Origin: Pseudomonadota bacterium | GTDB taxonomy: Bacteria > Pseudomonadota > Alphaproteobacteria > Rhizobiales > Rhizobiaceae | Assembly: GCA_023419535.1 (NCBI GenBank) | Contig: JAEZXX010000092.1 | Span: 1 to 57,703, forward strand | DNA length: 57,703 nt | Direction of reading: 5' to 3' | Shown here: positions 47,129 through 55,471 of the stretch, piece by piece | Position numbering within the stretch: position 1 is the stretch's first letter | Layout: each line of letters opens with the position of its first letter | Made by a program: the position numbers and the translations under genes | The notes under the pieces: model-generated | Databases searched by the model: none | What the model was told of the DNA's origin: nothing | What the model saw: only the letters and a program-made list of their open reading frames with translations

Positions 47129-48456
47129 CGCAGGAGCGAGACCGGACGGGCCCGGTCGAAGCCGGCGGCGAGCCGCAGCGGCTGCAGGAACGGGTCGATC
47201 GCCTGCATGGTGCGCGGCAGCGCGCCGCGCATCTCCTCGACGCTGGCGCGACCCGCGGCGATCATGGCGCGCCGTGCCCCCTCCTCGGTCAGAAGCCGGT
47301 CGACCTCGCCGGAAAGCTCGGCCGCATCCGTGACGATCCGCGCGCCGCCCTCGGCGATCAGGCGTTGGTAGACGTCCCGGAAGTTCTGCACGTAACGACC
47401 CGTCAGGACGGCGGCGCCGAGCTGGGCGGCTTCCAGAGGGTTCTGGCCACCCTGCCCTTTCAGCGACTTGCCGACGAAGGCGATCTCGGTCAGCCGCAGA
47501 TAAAGGCCCATCTCGCCGATCGTGTCGCCCAGAAGGACGTCGGTCGTCGGATCGGGCCGTTCGCCGCGCGAGCGCCGCGCCACCGTCAAGCCCTGCGCGA
47601 CCAGCGCCTTCTCGATCTCGTCGCCCCGCTCCACGTGCCGAGGAACGACGACGGTCAGGAGCCGCGGGCGCGTCTCGCGAAGCGAGAGGTGCACCTCTCC
47701 GGCCAGCGCCTCCTCGCCGTCATGGGTGGAGACCGCCGCCCAGACCGGGCGCAGCCCGACCGCGCGGGCCAGTTCGCCGAAGGCGTCCTCGTCGAAAGGC
47801 AGCGGCGGGATGTCCGCCTTGAGGTTGCCGGCGACGCTGACGGCGCGCGCGCCTAGAAGATGAAAGCGTTCGGCGTCGATCGGCGACTGCGCGACGACGT
47901 GCGCCAGATTCTCCAGCAGCGCCTCGGCGAGCGAGGGCACCGCGCTCCAGCGCTTGAAGGAGCGGTCCGACAGACGCGCATTGACCAGGATCTGCGGGAT
48001 TCGGCGATGGTTCAGCTCCAGCATCGTCATCGGCCAGATCTCGCTTTCCGCCACGATCGCGAGATCGGGCCTCCAGTGGTCGAGAAAGCGCGAGACGCAG
48101 GGCTTGAGGTCGAGCGGCACATATTGATGGATGACGATGTCGCCGAGGCGCTCCTGCACGAGCGAGGCGGAGGTGCGCGTGCCCGTCGTCATGACGACGG
48201 GAATGTTGCCGCCCGCGATCTCCTGGACCAGGGGCGTGACGGCCATGGATTCGCCGATGGAGGCGGCGTGCACCCAGACCATCGAGCGCCCGACGGGCCG
48301 CGGCTCGCTGGCAAATCCGTAGCGCTCGCGGCGTCGGTCGCTCTCTTCCTTGCCGCGGCGGGCGCGCCAGCCGACATAGGAGCCGATCAGCGGATAGGCG
48401 AGGCTGCCGGCCAGCCGATAGCCCGTCAACGCCGCGCGGGCGAACCGCTCGCTCAT
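47125..48456 (-). CDS. waaA: Kdo transferase
   Basis: Adds Kdo residues from CMP-Kdo to lipid IVA on the inner membrane's cytoplasmic face. An N-terminal hydrophobic helix (about residues 10-30) anchors it. HAASIGES with E69 is the catalytic glutamate region. The C-terminal GT-B half has GGQNPLEAAQLGAAVLTGRY. The 443 residues are typical. It overlaps genes on both sides by 4 bases, in an envelope operon with lpxK and a DUF374 acyltransferase. Confidence 0.95.
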   Translation of the reverse strand: MSERFARAALTGYRLAGSLAYPLIGSYVGWRARRGKEESDRRRERYGFASEPRPVGRSMVWVHAASIGESMAVTPLVQEIAGGNIPVVMTTGTRTSASLVQERLGDIVIHQYVPLDLKPCVSRFLDHWRPDLAIVAESEIWPMTMLELNHRRIPQILVNARLSDRSFKRWSAVPSLAEALLENLAHVVAQSPIDAERFHLLGARAVSVAGNLKADIPPLPFDEDAFGELARAVGLRPVWAAVSTHDGEEALAGEVHLSLRETRPRLLTVVVPRHVERGDEIEKALVAQGLTVARRSRGERPDPTTDVLLGDTIGEMGLYLRLTEIAFVGKSLKGQGGQNPLEAAQLGAAVLTGRYVQNFRDVYQRLIAEGGARIVTDAAELSGEVDRLLTEEGARRAMIAAGRASVEEMRGALPRTMQAIDPFLQPLRLAAGFDRARPVSLLR

Positions 48457-49205
48457 CGAGCCGAGCCCTGCGGTCGGTCGGCGAGGGCAAGGGCCTTGCG
48501 GTTCGCCGCCTCGATCGCGTCGGTGATCTCGCGCCGCTTGGCTTCGAGCCCCGCCTCGTCGATGTCACGCGGCACATGGATCGGGTCGCCGACGACGACG
48601 GCGATCCGGCCGAAGGGCAAGGGCAGCGTCGTCTTGTCCCAGGTCCCTTCCAGGACGCGGCGGCGGCTGGTGACGGCGGCCGACGGCAGCACGGGACGCC
48701 CGGACAGGCGCGCCAGCGTGACGATGCCCATTCCGGCCTGCCGCGGTGTGCCTTTGGGAACATCGGCGATCATGCACACGCCCTCGCCGTTTCGAAGGGC
48801 TCGGAGCATGGACAGGAGGGCGCTCGCCCCGCCCTTGCGGGTCGTCGCCTCGCGCGCTCGCCCTCCCGAGCCGCGCACGGTCCCGATCCCGAAATGTCCG
48901 ACGACCCTGGCATTGACCTCCGCATCCGCGCTGCGCGACAGGAGCGCGACATAGGGCAGATCCTTCGGGCGGAAGAGAGGCGCCAGCAGGTGCTGGCCGT
49001 GCCACATGCCGACGATCGCGGGATGGCGGCTGCGCAGCGCCGCGTCCCAATCGCTCGACGCCGTGTCCGGCCGCTGCGTCCCGTAGATGAATCGCAGTGC
49101 GCCATAGGCGATGCCGCTCACGGAAGTCGTGAAGGCCGGCGAAGTCCGCAGCCGCTTCAGGCGGCGGCGCAAAAACGAGCCTAAGGGATGTCGTCCTCGG
49201 CTCAT
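48453..49205 (-). CDS. DUF374 lysophospholipid acyltransferase-like protein
   Basis: 250-residue protein of the DUF374 group, related to LpxL/PlsC-type acyltransferases. The likely active-site segment is GMWHGQHLLAPLF near residue 65, and MIADVPKGTPRQ near residue 143 matches the DGPRGP-type motif in altered form. Beside kdtA and lpxK it may acylate lipid A or a related lipid, but the family's reaction is not settled. It overlaps its neighbours by 4 bases on each side. Confidence 0.85.
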   Translation of the reverse strand: MSRGRHPLGSFLRRRLKRLRTSPAFTTSVSGIAYGALRFIYGTQRPDTASSDWDAALRSRHPAIVGMWHGQHLLAPLFRPKDLPYVALLSRSADAEVNARVVGHFGIGTVRGSGGRAREATTRKGGASALLSMLRALRNGEGVCMIADVPKGTPRQAGMGIVTLARLSGRPVLPSAAVTSRRRVLEGTWDKTTLPLPFGRIAVVVGDPIHVPRDIDEAGLEAKRREITDAIEAANRKALALADRPQGSAR

Positions 49206-49453
49206 CGGGCGGCGGGCGCGACCTTCTCGGGCTCCAGAAGTCGGTGCATGTGGACGATGAAGTAGCGCATATGGGCGTTGTCGACCGAACCCTGCGCCTT
49301 GCCGCGCCAGGCGGCGAGCGCGGAGGCGTAGTCGGGGTAGATGCCGACGATGTCGAGCCCGGCGAGGTCGGCGAACTCGATCCGGTCGAGATTGGTCAGT
49401 TCGCCGCCGAAGACGAGGTGCAGGAGCTGCTTGGGTTCGGATGATTCGACCAT
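49202..49453 (-). CDS. DUF4170 small protein
   Basis: 83-residue protein of unknown function with the family segments LHLVFGGELTNLDRIEF and GIYPDYASALAAWRGKAQ. It is characteristically found between inositol-monophosphatase-like and kdtA-type genes in alphaproteobacteria. ATGA overlap with the DUF374 gene and an 18-bp gap after the previous gene show operon membership. Confidence 0.87.
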   Translation of the reverse strand: MVESSEPKQLLHLVFGGELTNLDRIEFADLAGLDIVGIYPDYASALAAWRGKAQGSVDNAHMRYFIVHMHRLLEPEKVAPAAR

Positions 49454-49471
49454 CGGTGCTGTCCTCGGGTG

Positions 49472-50281
49472 TCAGATGCCGCGGGGATAGCGCGCTCCCG
49501 GCAGGGAAGCGGCGATCGCCCTCAGGCGCTCGAGCGCGTGGGGCGCGCCGGCGACCAGGAGGCCATGCCTCTTGGGATCGGGCTTGTAAAGGTGCCGGCC
49601 GCCCTCGGCGTTCAGAAGGGCCGCGCCGCAGCGTTCCAGGATGAGATCGGCCGCCGCGATGTCCCAGTCGTTGGCGCGCGGCTGGACGATGGTGCCGTCG
49701 ATCCGGCCCGCGGCCACCATCGCCAGCCGGTAGGCGAGCGAGGGCACGTTCTTGTGGACGTCGAAGCTGGCGCGGTCGGCCTCGTCGAGCCGCGAGAAGA
49801 CCGCGTCCGGCATCGAGACGAGCAGGCGTTCGCGCTCGCCGCCATCCGGTGGTTCGAGCGGACGTCGGTTCAGGGTCGCAGGACCGTCCGAGGTCGCCGC
49901 GAAGACCTCCGCCTTGACCGGCGCGTCGATGACGCCGGCCACGGGCCGCCCGTCCCGGATCACGGCGAGAGAGACGCACCAGGTCGGCTCGCCCCGCAGG
50001 AAGGAGCGCGTTCCGTCGATCGGATCGACGACGAAGAAGCGCGTCTCCTCGCCGTGGGCGGGCTCGCCCGCCGTCTCCTCCGAGACCCAGCCGTAGCGGG
50101 GACGCGCCGAGAGCAGGAAGTCGCGCAGGAAACCGTCGACCGCCAGGTCGGCCTGGCTGACCGGCGAGTTGCCCTCCTTCCAGAACACCTGCGGGTCGCG
50201 GCGGAAGTAGCTGAGGGCGATGTTGCCAGCCTCGCGCGCCGCGCGGGTCAACAGGTCGAGATCGGCGTCGTCCTCCGCCAC
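49472..50281 (-). CDS. Inositol-monophosphatase family phosphatase (CysQ-like)
   Basis: 269-residue Mg-dependent, Li-sensitive type phosphatase. The metal ligands are E68/E69 in SEET, DPIDGT at residues 86-91, and WDIAAAD near 205-211. Substrate could be 3'-phosphoadenosine 5'-phosphate (CysQ) or inositol phosphate; the GT-rich FLRGEP segment slightly favours CysQ-like. The start is GTG at 50281, two bases after the pmbA stop, so the two are co-translated. Confidence 0.88.
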   Translation of the reverse strand: MAEDDADLDLLTRAAREAGNIALSYFRRDPQVFWKEGNSPVSQADLAVDGFLRDFLLSARPRYGWVSEETAGEPAHGEETRFFVVDPIDGTRSFLRGEPTWCVSLAVIRDGRPVAGVIDAPVKAEVFAATSDGPATLNRRPLEPPDGGERERLLVSMPDAVFSRLDEADRASFDVHKNVPSLAYRLAMVAAGRIDGTIVQPRANDWDIAAADLILERCGAALLNAEGGRHLYKPDPKRHGLLVAGAPHALERLRAIAASLPGARYPRGI

Positions 50282-50283
50282 GC

Positions 50284-51624
50284 CTAGCGCCCCGCGACCG
50301 TCATCGCCTCGACGCGAAGGGTCGGGGCGACGATGGAATGCCGCTCGTCGAGATCGTTCGCCGCGGTCATCGAGCGCAGCATGTCGGGGAGCGACCCGGC
50401 GATGGTGAACTCCGACACCGGCCCGGCGAGACGCCCGTCCTCGATCAGGAAGCCGGAGGCACCGCGCGAATAGTCCCCCGTCACGATGTCCGCCCCGTGG
50501 CCGATGAGTTCGGTGACGTAGATGCCGCGGCCCGTCTCGGCCACGAGCCCGTCGGGCGACAGCGCGCCCGGCGTCATCACCACGTTCGTCGAAGAGGGCG
50601 AGGTGCCGGCGCCCGAGCGCGATGCCCGTCCGTTGGTGGCAAGGCCGAGCTCGCGCGCGGTCGCGCTGTCGAGGAGCCAGGTGGCGAGGGTCCCGCCGTC
50701 GACGAGCGACAGGGGCGCGGCGCGCACCCCCTCCCCGTCGAAGCCCCGCGAGGCCGGGCGGCGCCGAAGCAACGGGTCGTCGACGAGCGACATCGACGAG
50801 GGAAGGACAGGTTGCCCCAACCGGTCCTTCAGGAAGCTCGTGCCGCGGGCGATCGCGGCGCCCGAGATCGCCGAGAGGAGATGGCCGACGAGGCTTCTGG
50901 AGACGCGCGGGTCGTAGACGATGGGCATCGTTCCCGTCGCGACCTTGCCGGGATCGAGACGGCGCACCGTCCGTTCGCCGGCCCGCCGGCCGATCTCGGC
51001 GGGGGCTTCCAGATCGTCGAAGTGGATGCGCGAGTCGTAGTCGTAGTCGCGCTGCATTCGCGCGCCCTCGCCCGCCACGACCGAGACGGACCGCGAGAAG
51101 CCGGAGCGCCGGCGTGCCCCCGAAAAGCCGCCGGAGGTGACGAGGACGAGCCCGGTGAAGCCCGCCGAGGCGCTCGCCCCGCCCGAATTGGTGACGCCCG
51201 GGACAGAGCGCGCCGCATCTTCGAGCGCTCGCGCGTCCGACACGAGCCGTTCGCTTGCGACGTCGGTCGCGTCGAACAGATCGAGGTCGATCTCCCCGCC
51301 CCCGAGGAGAGCGGGATCGGCGAGACCTGCGTAGGGGTCCTTCGGGGAGACGCGGGCCATGGCGAGCGCACGCTCGACCAGCGCCTGCGGGTCGCTCGTT
51401 GCCGGCGCGCCGACGCTCGCCACGCGCCCGTCCACGAAGACGCGCAGTGACAGATGCTCGCTCTCGGACGATTCAATGTCCTCGACCTCGCGGAGGCGGA
51501 CCTGCGCCGACCGCGAGCGGGACAGCGACACGGCCGCGTCCGCCGCGTCGGCCCCCAGACGCCGCGCCGTCTCGACGAGACGAGAGGCGGCGTCCAGAAG
51601 CCGTGCGGTTTCGCCTTCGATCAT
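50284..51624 (-). CDS. pmbA: TldD/PmbA-family metallopeptidase
   Basis: 446-residue PmbA (TldE) subunit. In known systems it pairs with TldD to process microcin B17 and degrade toxin antidote CcdA. The C-terminal EFTIAGSLPDML...RVEAMTVAG matches the family end. PmbA lacks the HExxxH zinc site of TldD and none is visible here, so an unlinked tldD is expected. It leads the pmbA-CysQ-DUF4170-DUF374-kdtA-lpxK run. Confidence 0.93.
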   Translation of the reverse strand: MIEGETARLLDAASRLVETARRLGADAADAAVSLSRSRSAQVRLREVEDIESSESEHLSLRVFVDGRVASVGAPATSDPQALVERALAMARVSPKDPYAGLADPALLGGGEIDLDLFDATDVASERLVSDARALEDAARSVPGVTNSGGASASAGFTGLVLVTSGGFSGARRRSGFSRSVSVVAGEGARMQRDYDYDSRIHFDDLEAPAEIGRRAGERTVRRLDPGKVATGTMPIVYDPRVSRSLVGHLLSAISGAAIARGTSFLKDRLGQPVLPSSMSLVDDPLLRRRPASRGFDGEGVRAAPLSLVDGGTLATWLLDSATARELGLATNGRASRSGAGTSPSSTNVVMTPGALSPDGLVAETGRGIYVTELIGHGADIVTGDYSRGASGFLIEDGRLAGPVSEFTIAGSLPDMLRSMTAANDLDERHSIVAPTLRVEAMTVAGR

Positions 51625-51712
51625 GTCTCTCGCCGTCCGGACGTCATTTCGTCATCCCATGTAGCGCGGCGGACGCTCCAAACAAACCCGTGATAGGGGC
51701 CTGCCCTCGGCG

Positions 51713-51928
51713 TCAGCCGGCCGGAGACAGCTCGGACTTCCCCTTCAGGACCTTCTGCCCGTCCTCCTGCTCGATGAGGTAGGCCGGATCGTCCTTCGAG
51801 GCCTTCCGCTTGATCGACTTGCCGTCGATCGTCTTGTCGACGTCCTCGTGGAAGGTCTCGACGATCTTCCCCGTCGCCGTGCTCTTTCCCCACTTCCACT
51901 CGACCTTCGATCCCTTGCGCAGGCTCAT
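51713..51928 (-). CDS. Small Tudor-like (DUF2945, hypervirulence-associated) protein
   Basis: 71-residue basic protein. The sequence SLRKGSKVEWKWGKSTATG and KSIKRKASKDDPAYLIEQ match the HVA1/DUF2945 Tudor-like domain. Its role is unknown; a small beta-barrel that binds nucleic acid is plausible. The start at 51928 is set by the family N-terminus. It is divergent from topoisomerase IB and both are preceded by EcfG-like promoters. Confidence 0.88.
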   Translation of the reverse strand: MSLRKGSKVEWKWGKSTATGKIVETFHEDVDKTIDGKSIKRKASKDDPAYLIEQEDGQKVLKGKSELSPAG

Positions 51929-51963
51929 CGCCCCGCTCCTTTCCGTGGTTGACCAATGAGATG

Positions 51964-51992
51964 CGCAATGAGCGCGTCCGCGGCCCGGTTCC
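51964..51992 (-). promoter_or_regulatory. EcfG-like promoter of the Tudor-like gene
   Basis: On the minus strand GGAAC (51992-51988), 17 bases, then CATT (51970-51967) followed by GCG. The -35 is exact and the -10 is one base from CGTT. It is 38 bases before the ATG. It is nearly the same sequence as the plus-strand element at 52039. Confidence 0.6.
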
Positions 51993-52038
51993 GGGTGTTC
52001 ATCACGACGCGGCGCGCGGATCGTCGCAGCCGGGACGC

Positions 52039-52067
52039 GGAACCGGTCCGATCGCGCCTCCGTTGCG
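52039..52067 (+). promoter_or_regulatory. EcfG-like promoter of topoisomerase IB
   Basis: GGAAC (52039-52043), 17 bases, then CGTT (52061-52064), matching the general-stress sigma factor (EcfG) consensus of alphaproteobacteria. It is 35 bases before the ATG. GGAACCGG and TTGCG are shared with the mirror element at 51964-51992. Confidence 0.68.
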
Positions 52068-52099
52068 AATGCGACGAAGATGCCCACCGGTCGCAGTCC

Positions 52100-53134
52100 A
52101 TGAACGCCAAGCTCGAACAGCACGCCGAACGCCACGGCCTCGTCATGGTGGACCCCGCGACGTTCGAGCTGGAGCGGCACAAGTCCGGCAAGGGACACCG
52201 CATCTGCTTCAAGGGCGGAGAGAAGATCACCGACAAGAAGCTCAAGGCCCGCATCAAGGCGCTTGTGCTGCCGCCTGCCTGGACGGACGTCAAGATCTGC
52301 GTCGAGGAGAACGGCCATATCCAGGCGACGGGGCGCGACGAGAAGGGCCGCCTCCAGTATCGCTATCACGACCTTTGGGTGAACGTGCGCAACGCAGTGA
52401 AGACAGAGCGGCTTCTGCGCTTCGGACGGATCCTGCCCAAGCTTCGCAAGCGCATCGACAGGGATCTGAAACGCCAGGCGCAGGATCAGAGAATGACGGC
52501 CGCCGTCGCGGCGCGCCTGATCGACGTGACGGGCATGCGGCCGGGCCACGAGAAATACGCCGAGGACGGCGGTCGGGGCGTCGCTTCGCTCCAGAAGAAG
52601 AACCTGCGGATCAAGGACCGGACGGCGACGCTGACCTTCGTCGCCAAATCCTCCAAGCCGACGAAGATTGAGATTCGCGACAAGCGCCTCGTCAACTCGC
52701 TGCAGAAGGTGCGGCAGGGCGCCGGAAAGCGCCTCTTCCGCTTCGACGGCGGCGGCAAGAAGGGGCGGATCCTCACCGCCAACCTCCTCAACGACTATCT
52801 ACGCGAATCCGGCCACCGGGCGATCTCCGCCAAGGACTTCCGCACCTTCCACGGCTCGGCCGAGGCCCTACGCTATCTCGTCGAGGACGCGGGGGCGAAG
52901 GCCGACACGCCGAACAAGCGCAAGCGCGCGGTCGCCTCCGCCATGCGTTCGGTCGCCGGACTGTTGCGCAACACGCCGGCGGTTGCGCGGGCCTCCTACG
53001 TGCATCCCGAGATCGTCACCGCCTTCGAGGAGGAGAGGCTGGAGCCGGGTCTCCTCAAGGGCCGCTCGCGCGAGGGCCTGACCAAGGTCGAGAGCGGACT
53101 GATGCGGTTCCTCGAAGAGGTCGCGACGAGCTGA
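52100..53134 (+). CDS. DNA topoisomerase IB (poxvirus type)
   Basis: 344-residue type IB enzyme that relaxes supercoils through a 3'-phosphotyrosine link. The catalytic Tyr is Y300 in ASYVHPEI. Arg lies in DVTGMRPGHEKY near residue 155, and KDFRTFHGSAEAL is the second Arg motif. GMRPGHE departs from the usual GLRVGN but keeps the key Arg. The ATG at 52100 excludes a 48-codon Arg-rich extension that covers the promoter. It is divergent from a Tudor-like gene, and stress induction is predicted. Confidence 0.92.
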   Translation: MNAKLEQHAERHGLVMVDPATFELERHKSGKGHRICFKGGEKITDKKLKARIKALVLPPAWTDVKICVEENGHIQATGRDEKGRLQYRYHDLWVNVRNAVKTERLLRFGRILPKLRKRIDRDLKRQAQDQRMTAAVAARLIDVTGMRPGHEKYAEDGGRGVASLQKKNLRIKDRTATLTFVAKSSKPTKIEIRDKRLVNSLQKVRQGAGKRLFRFDGGGKKGRILTANLLNDYLRESGHRAISAKDFRTFHGSAEALRYLVEDAGAKADTPNKRKRAVASAMRSVAGLLRNTPAVARASYVHPEIVTAFEEERLEPGLLKGRSREGLTKVESGLMRFLEEVATS

Positions 53135-53143
53135 GCCCGCTCG

Positions 53144-54061
53144 TCAGTCGTGCGCGGCCTTCAAGGCCAGCAGCGCGTCGATGCCGCGCTTGGTCTTCTC
53201 GCGCATGTGCCTGGTCTCCTCCAGGATCGTCGCGACCTGCAGGAAGTCCAGCACGCGATAGCGCGCGACAGGGGGACGGATCAGGAAGTCCGGCGGGCGG
53301 TGGCGCCGCTTGGTCTCGATCAGCGCGTGCATCATCAGCTGCGAGGCGCCGAGCATGGCGTCGATCGGCGTCGGCACCTTGGCGAACTGGCCCTCGGCCA
53401 GTTCCGGCGCACCGGTGACGTCGCAGGCGACGGTGACGTCGCAGACGTCGCAGACGAGGTCGTAGGGCAGCGGATTGCAGATGCCGCCATCGACGAGGAT
53501 CGCGTCGCCGCGCCGGACGGGCCGGAAGATCGCCGGCAGCGCGATCGAGGCGGCCAGCGCCGAGACGAGGTCGCCTTCCGTCAGCGCGCAGTCGGCTCCG
53601 CCGTAGAAGCGGGTCGCGGTCACCGTCGTCGGGATGCGCAGGTCCTCGAAGCGCCGCGCCATCTCGACGGGCAGGAATTCGGCGAGGATTCGCTCGGCGT
53701 TGAACTGGCCGAAGCGGAAGCCCCCGTCGGCGAGGAACTCGGCGAAGGAGGACGCGCGCGACCGCCACAGATGGGCGACGACGTGCCGCCCCCGCCCCAG
53801 GTGGTCGCAGACATAGTCGGTGATCTCGGCGGCGTTCATGCCGCTCGCATAGGCCGCGCCGATCAGCGCGCCGATCGAGGACCCGGCGATGGCGGAGGGT
53901 TTCAGCCCCAGATCGTCGAAGGCCCCGAGCACGTGGATGTGCGCGAGCCCCCGCGCGCCGCCGCCGCCGAGCGCAAGCCCGATCCGCACGCCATGGGACG
54001 AGACCTCCGCCTCGGGCGTGCTTTCGATCGAGACTTCGGTCGACGTGGCGTTCGTGGTCAT
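53144..54061 (-). CDS. Patatin-like phospholipase
   Basis: 305-residue serine lipid hydrolase of the RssA-type bacterial patatin group. The oxyanion loop is GGGGARG at residues 32-38, the nucleophile is S62 in GSSIG, and the dyad Asp is in VDGGICNPLP. No signal peptide is seen, so it is probably cytoplasmic and membrane-associated. It converges on topoisomerase IB (9-bp gap) and follows the M16 pair by 50 bp on the same strand. Confidence 0.92.
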   Translation of the reverse strand: MTTNATSTEVSIESTPEAEVSSHGVRIGLALGGGGARGLAHIHVLGAFDDLGLKPSAIAGSSIGALIGAAYASGMNAAEITDYVCDHLGRGRHVVAHLWRSRASSFAEFLADGGFRFGQFNAERILAEFLPVEMARRFEDLRIPTTVTATRFYGGADCALTEGDLVSALAASIALPAIFRPVRRGDAILVDGGICNPLPYDLVCDVCDVTVACDVTGAPELAEGQFAKVPTPIDAMLGASQLMMHALIETKRRHRPPDFLIRPPVARYRVLDFLQVATILEETRHMREKTKRGIDALLALKAAHD

Positions 54062-54111
54062 CGCGCCGGGAAATAGGAGAGTTCGATGCGCTCTCCAGGG
54101 GCTTTTCGGGT

Positions 54112-55428
54112 TCAGCCCGCCGCCGGACCGACGGTCACGACCGTCGGCTCGCCGGACAGAAGCTCGCGGGCGATCGTTCGCACATCCTCCAGCGTCACGG
54201 CGTCGATCAGCGCCTCCCGCTCCTCGATGTAGTCGATGCCGAGGTCGTCGAGCTGGATGCCGACGAGGGTGGAGGCGATCGACAGCGAGGAGGAAAGGTT
54301 CTGAATGGCGTAGGACCCCTTCACGTAGTCCTTCGCCTTCTGCAGCTCCTCCTCGGTCGGGCCCTCCTCCACCATGCGGGCCATCTGCGCCTCGATGACG
54401 GAGATGCTCTCGTCCGCCGCGTCGGCGCGGGTCGCGGTCGAGGCGGCCAGGATCGAGGCGTGGTCGTAGCTGGCGAGATAGGATCCGACGCCGTAGGCGA
54501 GCCCGCGCGTCTCGCGCACCTCCTGGAAGAGCCACGAGGTGAAGGTGCCGCCGCCCAGGATGTGATTCATCAGATAGGCGGCGAAGAATTCGTCGTCGTC
54601 GCGGGCAACGCCCGGCAGCGCGAACTGGATGTTGGTCTGCGGCACGGCGAGATCGACGTCGGTGCGCGTGCCGAACTGCGGCACGATGAGCTCGACCGGC
54701 GTCAGCTCGGCGGTCTCGGGAAGCGCACCGAAGACCGCGTCCAGCTTCTCGCCCAGCCGCTCGGCGTCGATCGCGCCGACGACGCCGATGAAGAGATTGT
54801 CGCGGGCAAAGGCGCTCGACCGGAAGGCCTCGAGGTCCTCGGCCGTCACCGCGTTCAGGCTTTCCACCGTCCCCTCGGTCGGCCGGGCATAGGGGTGGTC
54901 GCCGAACACCGTCTCGCGGAACGCCTCCGAGGCGAGCGTGTCGGGATTGTTGCGGTCGGCGATGATGCCGGTCTCGATCTGCCCGCGGATGCGCGCGACC
55001 GGCTCCTCGTCGAAGCGCGGCTCGTTGATCGACAGGCGCAGGAGTTCGAAGGCCTCGTCCTCGTTCTCCACGATGGTGCGGAAATTGCCGGAGAAGGCGT
55101 CGAGCGAGGCCGAATAGGACAGGCTGATGCCGAGCTCGTCCAGCTTCGACTGGAAGTCGGCCGAGGAGATGTCGCCAGCCCCCTCGTCGAGAAGGCCGGA
55201 GAGAAGGTTGGCGGTGCCCTCGCGGCCGTCTTCGTCCTGCGTCGTCCCCGCGCCCTTGAAGGCGAAGCGCATGGCGACGAGCGGGTTGGTGTAGTCCTCG
55301 ACGAGATAGGCGGTGATGCCGCCGGGGCTCGTCACCTCCTGGATGTCGACGGCTTCGGCTTGCGACGTCGCAGACAGGAGCAGGCCGGCGGTGACGAGGA
55401 CGGCCGGGGCGAAGGATGTCGCGTTCAT
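54112..55428 (-). CDS. M16 peptidase-like protein, catalytically degenerate
   Basis: 438-residue secreted M16 (pitrilysin) family protein. A signal peptide (MNATSFAPAVLVTAG..., cleavage near SQAEA) leads two M16 domains. At the active-site position the sequence is NLLSGLLDEGAGD, so HXXEH is missing and it should be inactive. The second half keeps RETRGLAYGVGSYL, the R/Y substrate motif. It pairs with the active M16 gene upstream, as in two-chain M16B proteases. A GTG five codons earlier is possible. Confidence 0.92.
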   Translation of the reverse strand: MNATSFAPAVLVTAGLLLSATSQAEAVDIQEVTSPGGITAYLVEDYTNPLVAMRFAFKGAGTTQDEDGREGTANLLSGLLDEGAGDISSADFQSKLDELGISLSYSASLDAFSGNFRTIVENEDEAFELLRLSINEPRFDEEPVARIRGQIETGIIADRNNPDTLASEAFRETVFGDHPYARPTEGTVESLNAVTAEDLEAFRSSAFARDNLFIGVVGAIDAERLGEKLDAVFGALPETAELTPVELIVPQFGTRTDVDLAVPQTNIQFALPGVARDDDEFFAAYLMNHILGGGTFTSWLFQEVRETRGLAYGVGSYLASYDHASILAASTATRADAADESISVIEAQMARMVEEGPTEEELQKAKDYVKGSYAIQNLSSSLSIASTLVGIQLDDLGIDYIEEREALIDAVTLEDVRTIARELLSGEPTVVTVGPAAG

Positions 55429-55471
55429 TCTGACGATGGGCACGGGTGTCGGTCTCTTCGGCTGTCGCGAC

